Source: Deltaproteobacteria bacterium
Lineage (GTDB): Bacteria > Desulfobacterota > DSM-4660 > Desulfatiglandales > HGW-15
DNA length: 18,077 nt
Direction: 5' to 3'
Assembly: GCA_019308985.1 (NCBI GenBank)
Contig: JAFDHB010000060.1
Span: 1 to 18,077, forward strand
Part shown: in pieces, positions 1-6,024 of the stretch
Layout of the letters: each line of letters begins with the position of its first letter
Numbering within the stretch: the stretch's first letter is position 1
Notes under the pieces: generated by a model
The model's database searches: none
Told to the model about the DNA's origin: nothing
Seen by the model: only the letters and a program-made list of their open reading frames with translations
Program-made: the position numbers and the translations under genes

Positions 1-1
1 A

Positions 2-520
2 GGGCAAAAGGCCTTTCGCAATGAGTTCAAGGGAGAGATGTGGATAGAAGTTTTCATTGTTGCTGGTATGAACTCTATTCCCTCCGATGTGTCAAAAATC
101 GCTGCGCTGACAGAGCTACTCAAACCGGACAGGATTCATCTGAATACGGCTGTTCGCCCTCCGGCAGAGGATTTTGTGGCACCCCTTTCAAGGGAGCGAT
201 TGGCCTCTCTGTGTCATCTATTTCGCCCCCGGGCGGAAGTGATTGCAGAATACAAGGATAAGGGCGATCTTGAAATTCAGGCCAACCAGGAGGCGATCAT
301 TTCCATGTTAGAGAGACGACCCTGCACGGCAAAGGATATTGCCAGGGCTTTCGGTATGCATTTCGGCGAGGCATCCAAATACCTTGGGAATCTCCTGCGG
401 CAAGGACAAATCCGCATTGAACGCACAGGTGATTCCCTTTACTTTATCGCCACAAGGAAAGAACAGACAGAGCCATGCCCACGCGTGAATACTGCTTCAG
501 CTTCTGAAGATTCCAAATGA
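2..520 (+). CDS. Radical SAM protein, C-terminal part (partial)
   Basis: The reading frame is open from the first bases of the window, so only the C-terminal ~172 residues are present and the radical SAM CxxxCxxC motif lies upstream. The first part (MWIEVFIVAG, then PDRIHLNTAVRPPAE about 25 residues further on) matches the end of the TIM barrel in a family of Fe-S oxidoreductases found in anaerobes. The following ~65 residues look like a winged helix: a run of helices with PCTAKDIARAFG, then a basic wing (GQIRIERTGD). The family is known as radical SAM plus wHTH; its substrate is not known. The internal ATG at 38 is not the true start, because homologous sequence continues upstream of it. The stop overlaps the next start as ATGA. 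Confidence is high for the family and low for function. Confidence 0.8.
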   Translation, partial: GQKAFRNEFKGEMWIEVFIVAGMNSIPSDVSKIAALTELLKPDRIHLNTAVRPPAEDFVAPLSRERLASLCHLFRPRAEVIAEYKDKGDLEIQANQEAIISMLERRPCTAKDIARAFGMHFGEASKYLGNLLRQGQIRIERTGDSLYFIATRKEQTEPCPRVNTASASEDSK

Positions 521-657
521 ATCACCGACCCCAAGTAGAATTGGTACTCGGTGATTCGGAAATGAAAGATGACACGAAAAATCTCGGCCTGAATGGGAAG
601 GAAGTACGTGTTTCTTCAAATTTGAGACTCATTAAGACGGTGAGGACCGACGGATGA
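517..657 (+). CDS. Small 46-aa ORF coupled to both neighbours
   Basis: This is a 46-codon frame starting MNHRPQVELVLGDSEMKDD and ending RLIKTVRTDG. Its ATG overlaps the stop of the radical SAM gene (ATGA, 517-520), and its TGA overlaps the start of the following ATPase gene (ATGA, 654-657). Such coupling on both sides is typical of genes translated in series. It fills almost exactly the 133 bases between its neighbours. There is no strong Shine-Dalgarno sequence before its ATG, so any translation would depend on the upstream gene. The product is hydrophilic, has no Cys and no membrane segment, and I do not recognise a family. It could be chance or a leader sequence. Confidence 0.4.
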   Translation: MNHRPQVELVLGDSEMKDDTKNLGLNGKEVRVSSNLRLIKTVRTDG

Positions 658-1511
658 TTATAAGCATAGCCAGTGGAAAAGGAGGAACGGGAAAAACGAC
701 GGTGGCCACCAATTTGGCCCTATCGCTTGAATCCGGCGTGCAACTCCTGGACTGCGACGTAGAAGAACCCAATGCCCATCTCTTTATCCGGCCAGTGATT
801 GAAAACTCTGAAGCCATCACAACCCCCGTACCAGAAGTAGACATGAAAAAATGCACCCTCTGCGGGAAGTGTGGCGAGATCTGCCAGTTCAAGGCGATCG
901 TGGTTATCGGTGAAACCCTTTTGACGTTCCATGAGCTCTGTCACAGTTGCGGAGGATGCATCGAGGTTTGCCCCGAGGGAGCCATTGTGGAGGTGGGTCG
1001 TGAACTGGGCGTGATCGAGTGGGGGCATAGAGATGGCCTGGAATTCGTGCATGGCAGGTTAAGAGTCGGAGAGGCCATGTCTCCCCCTCTTATTCGTAGA
1101 GTTCGGGAGTATACGCGGCCGGGTATGGTGAGCATCATTGACGCCCCTCCCGGAACGTCCTGTCCCGTGATCACCTCCATGAAAGGAGCGGATTTCGTGT
1201 TACTGGTCACCGAACCCACCCCTTTCGGTCTCTATGACCTCAAGCTGGCTGTGGGAGCCGTGAAAATCTTGGAGATTCCCTGCGGTCTGATCATCAATCG
1301 ATCTGATATGGGGGATGATCGGGTCAGGGAATATGCAAATAGCGAAGGAGTGCCTATCCTGATGGAGATTCCCTTTGATCGAAAGATCGCGGAGTCCTAT
1401 TCAAGGGGTGACCTCCTCGTTGAGGTGATGCCCGAGTGGAAGGATAGATTCAGGGATCTATTCCATGGAATTGAAGAGATTGTTTCTCATGGAAAATCGG
1501 TAGGGGCTTGA
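654..1511 (+). CDS. MinD-superfamily P-loop ATPase with inserted ferredoxin domain (first copy)
   Basis: The 285-aa protein has a deviant Walker A motif (GKGGTGKTT, residues 8-16) as in MinD/Mrp/NifH-like ATPases. It then has two [4Fe-4S] motifs: Cys67-x2-Cys70-x2-Cys73-x3-Cys77 and Cys96-x2-Cys99-x2-Cys102-x3-Cys106. A switch II region DAPPGTSC (163-170) follows. This is the architecture of the COG1149 'MinD ATPase with inserted ferredoxin' family, common in anaerobes beside NifX-like and DUF364 genes. The role is not established; Fe-S or metal-cofactor assembly and redox-coupled ATP hydrolysis have been suggested. The start is preceded by GGTGAGGA at a good distance. The second copy follows 28 bases later. 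Product is predicted to be cytoplasmic. Confidence 0.92.
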   Translation: MIISIASGKGGTGKTTVATNLALSLESGVQLLDCDVEEPNAHLFIRPVIENSEAITTPVPEVDMKKCTLCGKCGEICQFKAIVVIGETLLTFHELCHSCGGCIEVCPEGAIVEVGRELGVIEWGHRDGLEFVHGRLRVGEAMSPPLIRRVREYTRPGMVSIIDAPPGTSCPVITSMKGADFVLLVTEPTPFGLYDLKLAVGAVKILEIPCGLIINRSDMGDDRVREYANSEGVPILMEIPFDRKIAESYSRGDLLVEVMPEWKDRFRDLFHGIEEIVSHGKSVGA

Positions 1512-1539
1512 ACAGGCCTAAAGGGATAAAGCGGGGTAG

Positions 1540-2412
1540 ATGAGGATGAAGGAACTGGTCGTCATAAGCGGAAAGGGAGGGACAGGGAAAACGAGCATAC
1601 TGGCCGCCTTTGCTTCCCTGGCAGAAAGCAAGGTGCTTTGCGATGCGGATGTGGACGCGGCGGATCTTCATTTAATCATGAATCCACAGATCTTAGAGCG
1701 CCATGATTTTGAGTCCGGACACACGGCCATAATCGATCAGGACAAATGCACCCAATGCGGTCTTTGTCGGGATCTGTGCAGGTGGAACGCAATCAGTGAA
1801 GATTTTGTAGTGGACCATATCGCCTGCGAGGGCTGCGGTGTATGTCATTATTTCTGTCCCGAAGACGCGATCGACTTTCCCATGAACAGGTGCGGGGAAT
1901 GGTTCATCTCCGACACCCGCTTCGGCCCCATGGCCCATGCCAGGTTGGGGATTGCGGAAGAAAACTCGGGCAAGCTTGTGACCCTCATCCGGCAGCAAGG
2001 CAAGAGGCTTGCGCAAGAAAAGGACCTGGATTTGCTGCTTACGGACGGCCCTCCTGGGATTGGTTGTCCGGTGATCGCTTCTCTGGGCGGGGCCTCGGCG
2101 GTCCTCATTGTAGCCGAACCCACAGTTTCGGGCAGGCACGACATGGAGCGCGTAGCCGAACTGGCCGCCTTTTTCAAGGTCCCCGCCATGGTCTGCGTAA
2201 ACAAGTTTGATCTAAATCCCGACCAGGGGAAGCCCATAGAAGACTTTGCCAGGCAGAGAGAGATAGAAGTGATGGGTCGAATTCCATTTGATCCGGTCTT
2301 TACAAGGGCAATGGTCCAGGGGAAGACGATTCTTGAATATGACGATCGTTCGGTGGCTGCTAGAGCGCTCAAAAAGATCTGGGAAGATCTCGTGAAAAGT
2401 CTCGAGATATGA
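1540..2412 (+). CDS. MinD-superfamily P-loop ATPase with inserted ferredoxin domain (second copy)
   Basis: The 290-aa paralogue of the preceding gene has the same layout. Its P-loop is GKGGTGKTS (11-19), its two [4Fe-4S] motifs are at Cys70/73/76/80 and Cys96/99/102/106, and its switch II sequence is DGPPGIGC (169-176). The two copies are clearly diverged, so this is a long-standing pair that may act as a heterodimer, as MinD-fold ATPases usually dimerise. The ATG at 1540 has GCGGGG upstream; a second in-frame ATG at 1546 would shorten the protein by two residues. It is followed by a 48-base gap to the zinc-ribbon gene. Function is unknown; Fe-S or metal-cofactor work is inferred from the family's usual neighbours. 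Confidence 0.92.
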   Translation: MRMKELVVISGKGGTGKTSILAAFASLAESKVLCDADVDAADLHLIMNPQILERHDFESGHTAIIDQDKCTQCGLCRDLCRWNAISEDFVVDHIACEGCGVCHYFCPEDAIDFPMNRCGEWFISDTRFGPMAHARLGIAEENSGKLVTLIRQQGKRLAQEKDLDLLLTDGPPGIGCPVIASLGGASAVLIVAEPTVSGRHDMERVAELAAFFKVPAMVCVNKFDLNPDQGKPIEDFARQREIEVMGRIPFDPVFTRAMVQGKTILEYDDRSVAARALKKIWEDLVKSLEI

Positions 2413-2460
2413 ACCAAAGCAAACTCTTACCGTTAAACTAACCCAAAGGAGGTAATCAAG

Positions 2461-2700
2461 ATGCCAAGAGGAGACGGAACAGGGCCGAGAGGCCGAGGAG
2501 CAGGAACAGGCAGAGGCATGGGTAAAGGGGGCGGCCGGGGCCGAGGAGGTAGCGGACAGGGACGAGGCGGTGGTCTTGCAGCCGGCCCGGGCGGATATTG
2601 CGCTTGCCCAAACTGCGGCGAAAGAGCAATCCATCAGGCAGGGAGTCCCTGTTATGAACAGAAATGCCCCAAGTGTGGAACGGCCATGACGAGAGAGTAA
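2461..2700 (+). CDS. Small Gly/Arg-rich zinc-ribbon protein (DUF5320-like N-terminus)
   Basis: The 79-aa protein begins MPRGDGTGPRGRG, the signature of DUF5320-type small proteins seen beside NifX/MinD genes in anaerobes. It then has a ~30-residue Gly/Arg stretch and ends in a six-Cys knuckle: Cys47, Cys49 and Cys52 (CACPNC), then Cys64, Cys69 and Cys72 (C-x4-CPKC). The C-terminal half resembles a zinc ribbon or rubredoxin-like metal site. The gene has a near-perfect Shine-Dalgarno sequence (AAAGGAGG, 2445-2452). It could bind iron, zinc or a cluster intermediate for the neighbouring ATPases; that is inference. The very high GC of the Gly/Arg part reflects its amino-acid composition. Confidence 0.85.
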   Translation: MPRGDGTGPRGRGAGTGRGMGKGGGRGRGGSGQGRGGGLAAGPGGYCACPNCGERAIHQAGSPCYEQKCPKCGTAMTRE

Positions 2701-2826
2701 GACGGCGAACCCCGACCGGGATGGAAGAAACGATACGCGCCCAGGAGCAGGTTCAACAAAGAAGAGAGCTAACGCAGCCTGCATCAGGACGTTTTTGCAG
2801 GAACGGAGTTAGTGACGGGAGGAACC

Positions 2827-3555
2827 ATGAAAGTGCTTGATGATCTCATTTCGACTCTGGACTTCAATGCCCCTGTGAAAGATATTCGACAGGGCGTCTT
2901 TCACACGGGAGTTCTTACAAGGTATTGCGGCCTTGCCGCTACACTGCCGAGAGACGCCCTCAAGCAAGAAGGCCCGCTGGTGAAGGAACCCGGATTTCTG
3001 TTGGATAAGACCCCTAGGGATCTTGCCCAAATGGCTTACTCGGAAAGTATTCTCGAAGCGGCCATTGGAATGGCCACCATCAACTCGCTCCTTGAGGTAG
3101 ATCTTGATTCATGCACTGAACTGAACGCGGCTGACCTGATCTTGCAAAAGGGGGAGGGCAAAAAGGTCGCCATCGTGGGTCATTTTCCTTTCCTTCCCAG
3201 GATTCGTGAGAAGGCAGACGCCCTCTGGGTCATTGAGAAGAATCCCAGGGAAGGCGACTTCAAGGAGGCTGATGCTGATTCCCTCATCCCCAAGGCGGAC
3301 GTGGTGGCAATTACAGGAACTTCCCTGACCAACCACACCCTTGAGCATTTGCTTGAGCTGTGCGACCCCAATGCCTATGTTGTCATGCTTGGAGATACTG
3401 TCCCTCTTTCCCCTGTGCTCTTCGATTGCGGCGTGCATGCCCTTTCAGGGACAAGGGTTGTTGATGCCGATCTTGCCCTCCGGTGTGTCAGCCAGGGTGC
3501 AAACTTCAGGCAAATAAAAGGGACTAGAAGACTCACCTTGCTAAGAAGCTCATAA
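2827..3555 (+). CDS. DUF4213/DUF364 family protein (putative metal-chelating Rossmann-like protein)
   Basis: The 242-aa protein has an N-terminal enolase-N-like (DUF4213) region (about 1-95) and a C-terminal Rossmann-like DUF364 domain (about 105-240). The latter has characteristic strings: KVAIVGHFPF, then LWVIEKNPREGDF, then DVVAITGTSLTNHT and VVMLGDTVPLSP. The family has been described from structure as likely to bind heavy metals or act in metal-cofactor chemistry, but no reaction is proven. I chose the ATG at 2827 because GGGAGGA sits six bases upstream; a GTG at 2812 in frame would add five residues. The 126-base gap before it holds an imperfect hairpin (CCTGCA 2778-2783, TGCAGG 2796-2801). 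It is in line with the ATPase genes and probably in the same operon. Confidence 0.85.
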   Translation: MKVLDDLISTLDFNAPVKDIRQGVFHTGVLTRYCGLAATLPRDALKQEGPLVKEPGFLLDKTPRDLAQMAYSESILEAAIGMATINSLLEVDLDSCTELNAADLILQKGEGKKVAIVGHFPFLPRIREKADALWVIEKNPREGDFKEADADSLIPKADVVAITGTSLTNHTLEHLLELCDPNAYVVMLGDTVPLSPVLFDCGVHALSGTRVVDADLALRCVSQGANFRQIKGTRRLTLLRSS

Positions 3556-3562
3556 GGGTGAG

Positions 3563-3692
3563 AAGAAAGGAGGTCGGATAGATGAAAGATCTAGAGATTG
3601 GATGTGGAAAACCGACAGGGGCAAAAGTTGGGGATACGGAGGAAAGTCAAACTACGCTGGAGGAGATAGAGACAAGAAAGGAGGTCGATATG
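3563..3692 (+). promoter_or_regulatory. Duplicated Shine-Dalgarno/start for the peroxiredoxin
   Basis: The 14-base sequence AAGAAAGGAGGTCG occurs at 3563-3576 and again at 3674-3687, 111 bases apart. Each is followed by an in-frame ATG (3582 and 3690). The 111-base offset is a whole number of codons, so both starts read into the same peroxiredoxin frame. The 36 codons between them are hydrophilic ([15 protein letters not shown] at the start) and unlike any peroxiredoxin N-terminus I know. Family alignment favours 3690 as the mature start; the upstream one could give a leader peptide or a longer isoform. Confidence 0.55.
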
Positions 3693-4301
3693 GTCGCAGT
3701 TAAAGTTGGGCACAAGGCACCAAATTTTGAGGCGCCGGCTTATCAAGATGGGAAGTTTGGCCAGGTGAAGCTTTCAGATTATCTTGGCAAATGGGTGGTG
3801 CTTTGCTTCTACCCCGGAGATTTTACTTTTGTCTGAGCAACGGAGCTGGCGGCAGTTGCCTCCAAATACAAAGAACTCCAGGCTTTAGGTGCAGAAGTTC
3901 TTTCTGTCAGCGTGGACAGCCACTTCGTGCACAAGATGTGGCAGGACAACGAACTTTCCAAGATGGTCTAAGGAGGGGTCCCTTTTCCCATGCTGTCCGA
4001 CCAGAGCGGAAAGATAGGCACGGTCTATGGCGTCTATGACGAAAACGCCGGGGTTGAGATGAGGGGACGTTTTATTATTGACCCCGATGGTGTCGTTCAA
4101 GGAATCGAAATCCTGACCCCACCCGTAGGACGAAACGTGAAGGAACTCGTCCGCCAACTCCAGGCCTTCCAGCATGTTTGGAACTCCAAGGGGGCAGAGG
4201 CCACTCCATCGGGATGGGCCCCCGGTCGCCCCGCCCTCAGGCCCGGACCCGACTTGGTCGGAAAAATCTGGGAGGTTTGGAGGGTAGAGAATGCCTTCTA
4301 A
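3690..4301 (+). CDS. Peroxiredoxin with TGA (selenocysteine) at the peroxidatic position; also interrupted by TAA
   Basis: The frame reads [13 protein letters not shown], then [10 protein letters not shown], then TGA, then [18 protein letters not shown], continuing to [17 protein letters not shown] and LVGKIWEVW. This is a complete Prx1/AhpC-like enzyme of ~203 codons that reduces peroxides. TGA (3834-3836) stands exactly where the peroxidatic Cys of FTFVCxTE belongs, as in the selenocysteine enzyme PrxU. The C-terminal resolving Cys is absent: AEATPSGW replaces the usual VCPANW-type sequence. A second in-frame stop, TAA (3969-3971), lies in [16 protein letters not shown], one base from GAA or AAA, with intact homology on both sides. 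An AGGAGG follows the TAA and an in-frame ATG lies at 3990. The ATG at 3690 has an ideal Shine-Dalgarno sequence; an in-frame ATG at 3582 would add 36 residues. The stop overlaps the kinase start. Confidence 0.8.
3834..3863 (+). other. Candidate selenocysteine recoding site: in-frame TGA and downstream hairpin
   Basis: The TGA at 3834-3836 replaces the peroxidatic Cys codon of the peroxiredoxin. The next 27 bases are GC-rich and can pair in more than one way. One option is GGAGCTG (3842-3848) with CAG (3853-3855) and CTCC (3860-3863), loop GCGG. Another is GGC (3851-3853) with GCC (3858-3860), loop AGTT. Another is GCAAC (3837-3841) with GTTGC (3855-3859). Bacterial SECIS elements lie just after UGA and carry a G near the start of the apical loop, which the first two options satisfy. 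No folding was run, and selA/B/C/D are not in this window. Confidence 0.5.
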
Positions 4302-5352
4302 GGACCTTGCCTTTTACAAATTCATTGTGGATAGTGTACCATCTGGCGTCATCACGGTAGACCAGAACCTCAGGATCACGGGCTTCAACCCATGGGCTGA
4401 GCGATTGACAGGTTACAGCGCAGAGGAAGCCCTGGGGACCTTTTGTGGTGAGATTCTCAAAGGGGGCATGTGCGATACACATTGCCCCTTGAGCATGGCC
4501 GTGACCAACCAGGAGCCTATGTCTCTTCTGGAATCCACGGTCGTGACAAGGACCGGGGAAACCATCCCCGTGAGAATGAATGTGGCTGCCTTGTTCGATG
4601 AACAAGGAGAACTGATCGGGGGGGTTGAATCGTTCCAGGATATTTCGGCATTGAAAACACTGGAACGAGAGAGAGACAACCTGATCTCCACCTTTGCCCA
4701 TGATATGAAATCGTCCCTCGCCATCATAGGAGGATTTGCGCTTCGCTTGTTGCACAAGGCCGGCACAGTCGATCACGAGAAGGAGCAATGGTACCTCGAG
4801 ATAATCAGAGACGAGTCAGAGAAGCTGGAGGCGCTCATCTCGGATTTTCTGCAATTCGCCCGCCTCCAGACAGGAAAGCTGAAGCTCAATTTGAGTGCCA
4901 TGTCATTGGACAAAGACCTCATCGAATTGTGCGAGGCTTATCAGCCTATGATCTCAAGCGCCGAGCTTACGTTGAAGCTGGAAAATGAAACCGCCTTGCC
5001 GCTTATTAACGGAGATGCCAGACAGTTGAGGAGGGTATTTACCAATCTGATCGATAACGCTATCAAGTTTTCAGAGAGGGGCGGAAGCATCGTTATTTCT
5101 ACAACGAGTGATGAAAAAGAGATCCGTGTTTCGGTCAGTGATCAAGGCGCAGGCATTTCTCCTAGCGAACTTCCCCGCATATTCGACGCCTTTCACCGAA
5201 GCAGAGTGGGGACAAAAATAGAGGGTTTCGGTCTGGGACTGGCAGCCGTAAAAGCAATCGTTGAAGCCCATGGGGGAAGGGTCCTCGTGGAAAGCGAGAT
5301 CGGAAAGGGCTCAACTTTTACGGTCGTCCTGCCCCGGGCCTTCGATTTGTAA
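4291..5352 (+). CDS. PAS-domain sensor histidine kinase
   Basis: The 353-aa soluble kinase has one PAS domain (about 8-120), a HisKA domain with His137 in the H-box (FAHDMKSSL), and a HATPase domain. The HATPase has an N-box (NLIDNAIKF, 252-260), a G1 box (DQGAGIS, 284-290) and a G2 box (GFGLGLA, 312-318). No membrane segments are visible, so it senses something in the cytoplasm. The PAS domain carries Cys52, Cys61 and Cys65 (CxEILKGGMCDTHCPL), a Cys-rich motif that recurs in PAS kinases of anaerobes and could bind a metal cluster or respond to redox. Its start overlaps the end of the peroxiredoxin by 11 bases, so the two are co-translated. No receiver or DNA-binding partner is adjacent on this strand. 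Confidence 0.9.
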   Translation: MPSKDLAFYKFIVDSVPSGVITVDQNLRITGFNPWAERLTGYSAEEALGTFCGEILKGGMCDTHCPLSMAVTNQEPMSLLESTVVTRTGETIPVRMNVAALFDEQGELIGGVESFQDISALKTLERERDNLISTFAHDMKSSLAIIGGFALRLLHKAGTVDHEKEQWYLEIIRDESEKLEALISDFLQFARLQTGKLKLNLSAMSLDKDLIELCEAYQPMISSAELTLKLENETALPLINGDARQLRRVFTNLIDNAIKFSERGGSIVISTTSDEKEIRVSVSDQGAGISPSELPRIFDAFHRSRVGTKIEGFGLGLAAVKAIVEAHGGRVLVESEIGKGSTFTVVLPRAFDL

Positions 5353-5361
5353 TAACGTCTC

Positions 5362-5383
5362 CTCCGTGCTCGGCACTCCGTGC
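5362..5383 (+). repeat. 8-bp direct repeat at the edge of the DUF89 remnant
   Basis: CTCCGTGC occurs at 5362-5369 and again at 5376-5383, just after the kinase stop and before the truncated DUF89 frame. It may be a short intergenic repeat or the scar of the deletion that removed the front of the DUF89 gene. Nothing else marks an insertion. Confidence 0.4.
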
Positions 5384-5387
5384 CTGA

Positions 5388-5735
5388 TTACTAACCCGGC
5401 GAATAAACGACGCGACCATTGAAGACGCGCAAGAAAGCGGAATCGGCAAGGTGGCGCGAATCGTTTCATCCGGGTGCGATGCCCCTGGAACCATCCTGAA
5501 GAGATGCTCGCGGGAGTTTTTGGATATCTTTGAGATGGCGGACGTCATTGTGAGCAAAGGCCAGGGAAACCTGGAGAGTTTATCCGGCCAAGAGGGTGCC
5601 ATATTCTTTCTTATCAAGGTGAAGTGCCCGGTTATCGCTCAACATCTTGGCGCCAAAGCGGGCGAGATGGTCCTGAAAGACGGCCGTCTGAAAGAGAGTT
5701 CGGCCTTCGAATATCATGGGAGGAAGGAAGGTTGA
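5388..5735 (+). pseudogene. C-terminal remnant of a DUF89 (ARMT1-like damage-control phosphatase family) protein
   Basis: From about 5403 the frame reads INDATIEDAQESGIGKVARI, then SSGCDAPGTIL, then EMADVIVSKGQGNLESLSG and CPVIAQHLGAK. This matches the C-terminal third of DUF89 proteins, including the conserved Asp of the metal-dependent phosphatase core (SNGxDAPGT region) and the KGQGN motif. DUF89 proteins are usually ~280-300 residues; only ~110 remain. An in-frame TGA at 5385-5387 and unrelated sequence precede it, so the N-terminal two-thirds are missing. A GTG at 5451 could start an 94-residue fragment, but without a clear ribosome binding site. The stop overlaps the TTG start of the next NifX-like fragment. 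Archaeal and anaerobe DUF89 genes often lie near NifX/MinD genes, which fits an ancestral intact operon here. Confidence 0.65.
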
Positions 5736-5929
5736 AGTATGCCGTTCCCGCAGAGGGCCCGGATCTCGACGCCAAGGTAAGTGACAGGCTGGGAGCCTCT
5801 TCTTACCTGCTTGTGGTCGATCTTGAACTTTCTCCTGTTGACCGTTGCGGGCTCATTTTGCGTGGGGTTCATCGTTGGCGCCTTGTTGGATTCTCCTACC
5901 GGCTCTCGCGGCAAAATGACGAAGATTGA
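5732..5929 (+). pseudogene. N-terminal fragment of a NifX-like (dinitrogenase Fe-Mo cofactor) protein
   Basis: From a TTG at 5732, placed after GGAGGAAGGAAGG, the frame reads KYAVPAEGPDLDAKVSDRLG, then ASSYLLVVDLE. This matches the first ~33 residues of NifX/NifB-C-terminal-like small proteins and resembles the gene at 17863 (GEDLNAEVDPRFGRASKFLVVD). After LVVDLE the frame loses similarity and stops at 5929, about 65 codons against the usual 105-125. Another frame over the same stretch (from 5781) has one hydrophobic segment, LLLTVAGSFCVGFIVGALL, so the sequence after the break may come from a different lost gene. I read this as a deletion or fusion remnant. Confidence 0.5.
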
Positions 5930-5950
5930 CTGGCCCATGCGATCTGAAAT

Positions 5951-5992
5951 GCCTCCGGGCGTATTGGAGGCCGGAGCTTTTGGCTGACCAAA
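5951..5992. terminator. Possible bidirectional terminator hairpins between converging units
   Basis: Between the plus-strand debris and the end of the minus-strand operon there are two hairpins. One is GCCTCC (5951-5956) with GGAGGC (5966-5971). The other is TTTGG (5979-5983) with CCAAA (5988-5992). Neither is followed by a long T run in either direction, so an intrinsic terminator is only a weak possibility. Confidence 0.25.
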
Positions 5993-6024
5993 CTTCTCGG
6001 AGGCAGAAGGTACGCCATGGGTCT

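Noticed and set aside
5385..5387. In-frame TGA before the DUF89 remnant considered as selenocysteine
   Set aside because: The sequence upstream of it shows no DUF89 similarity, so it is an ordinary stop at the edge of a truncated gene.
5781..5987. A 68-codon frame with one hydrophobic segment
   Set aside because: It overlaps the NifX-like fragment, starts at a GTG without proper spacing from a ribosome binding site, and sits in degraded sequence, so it is more likely debris than a membrane protein.
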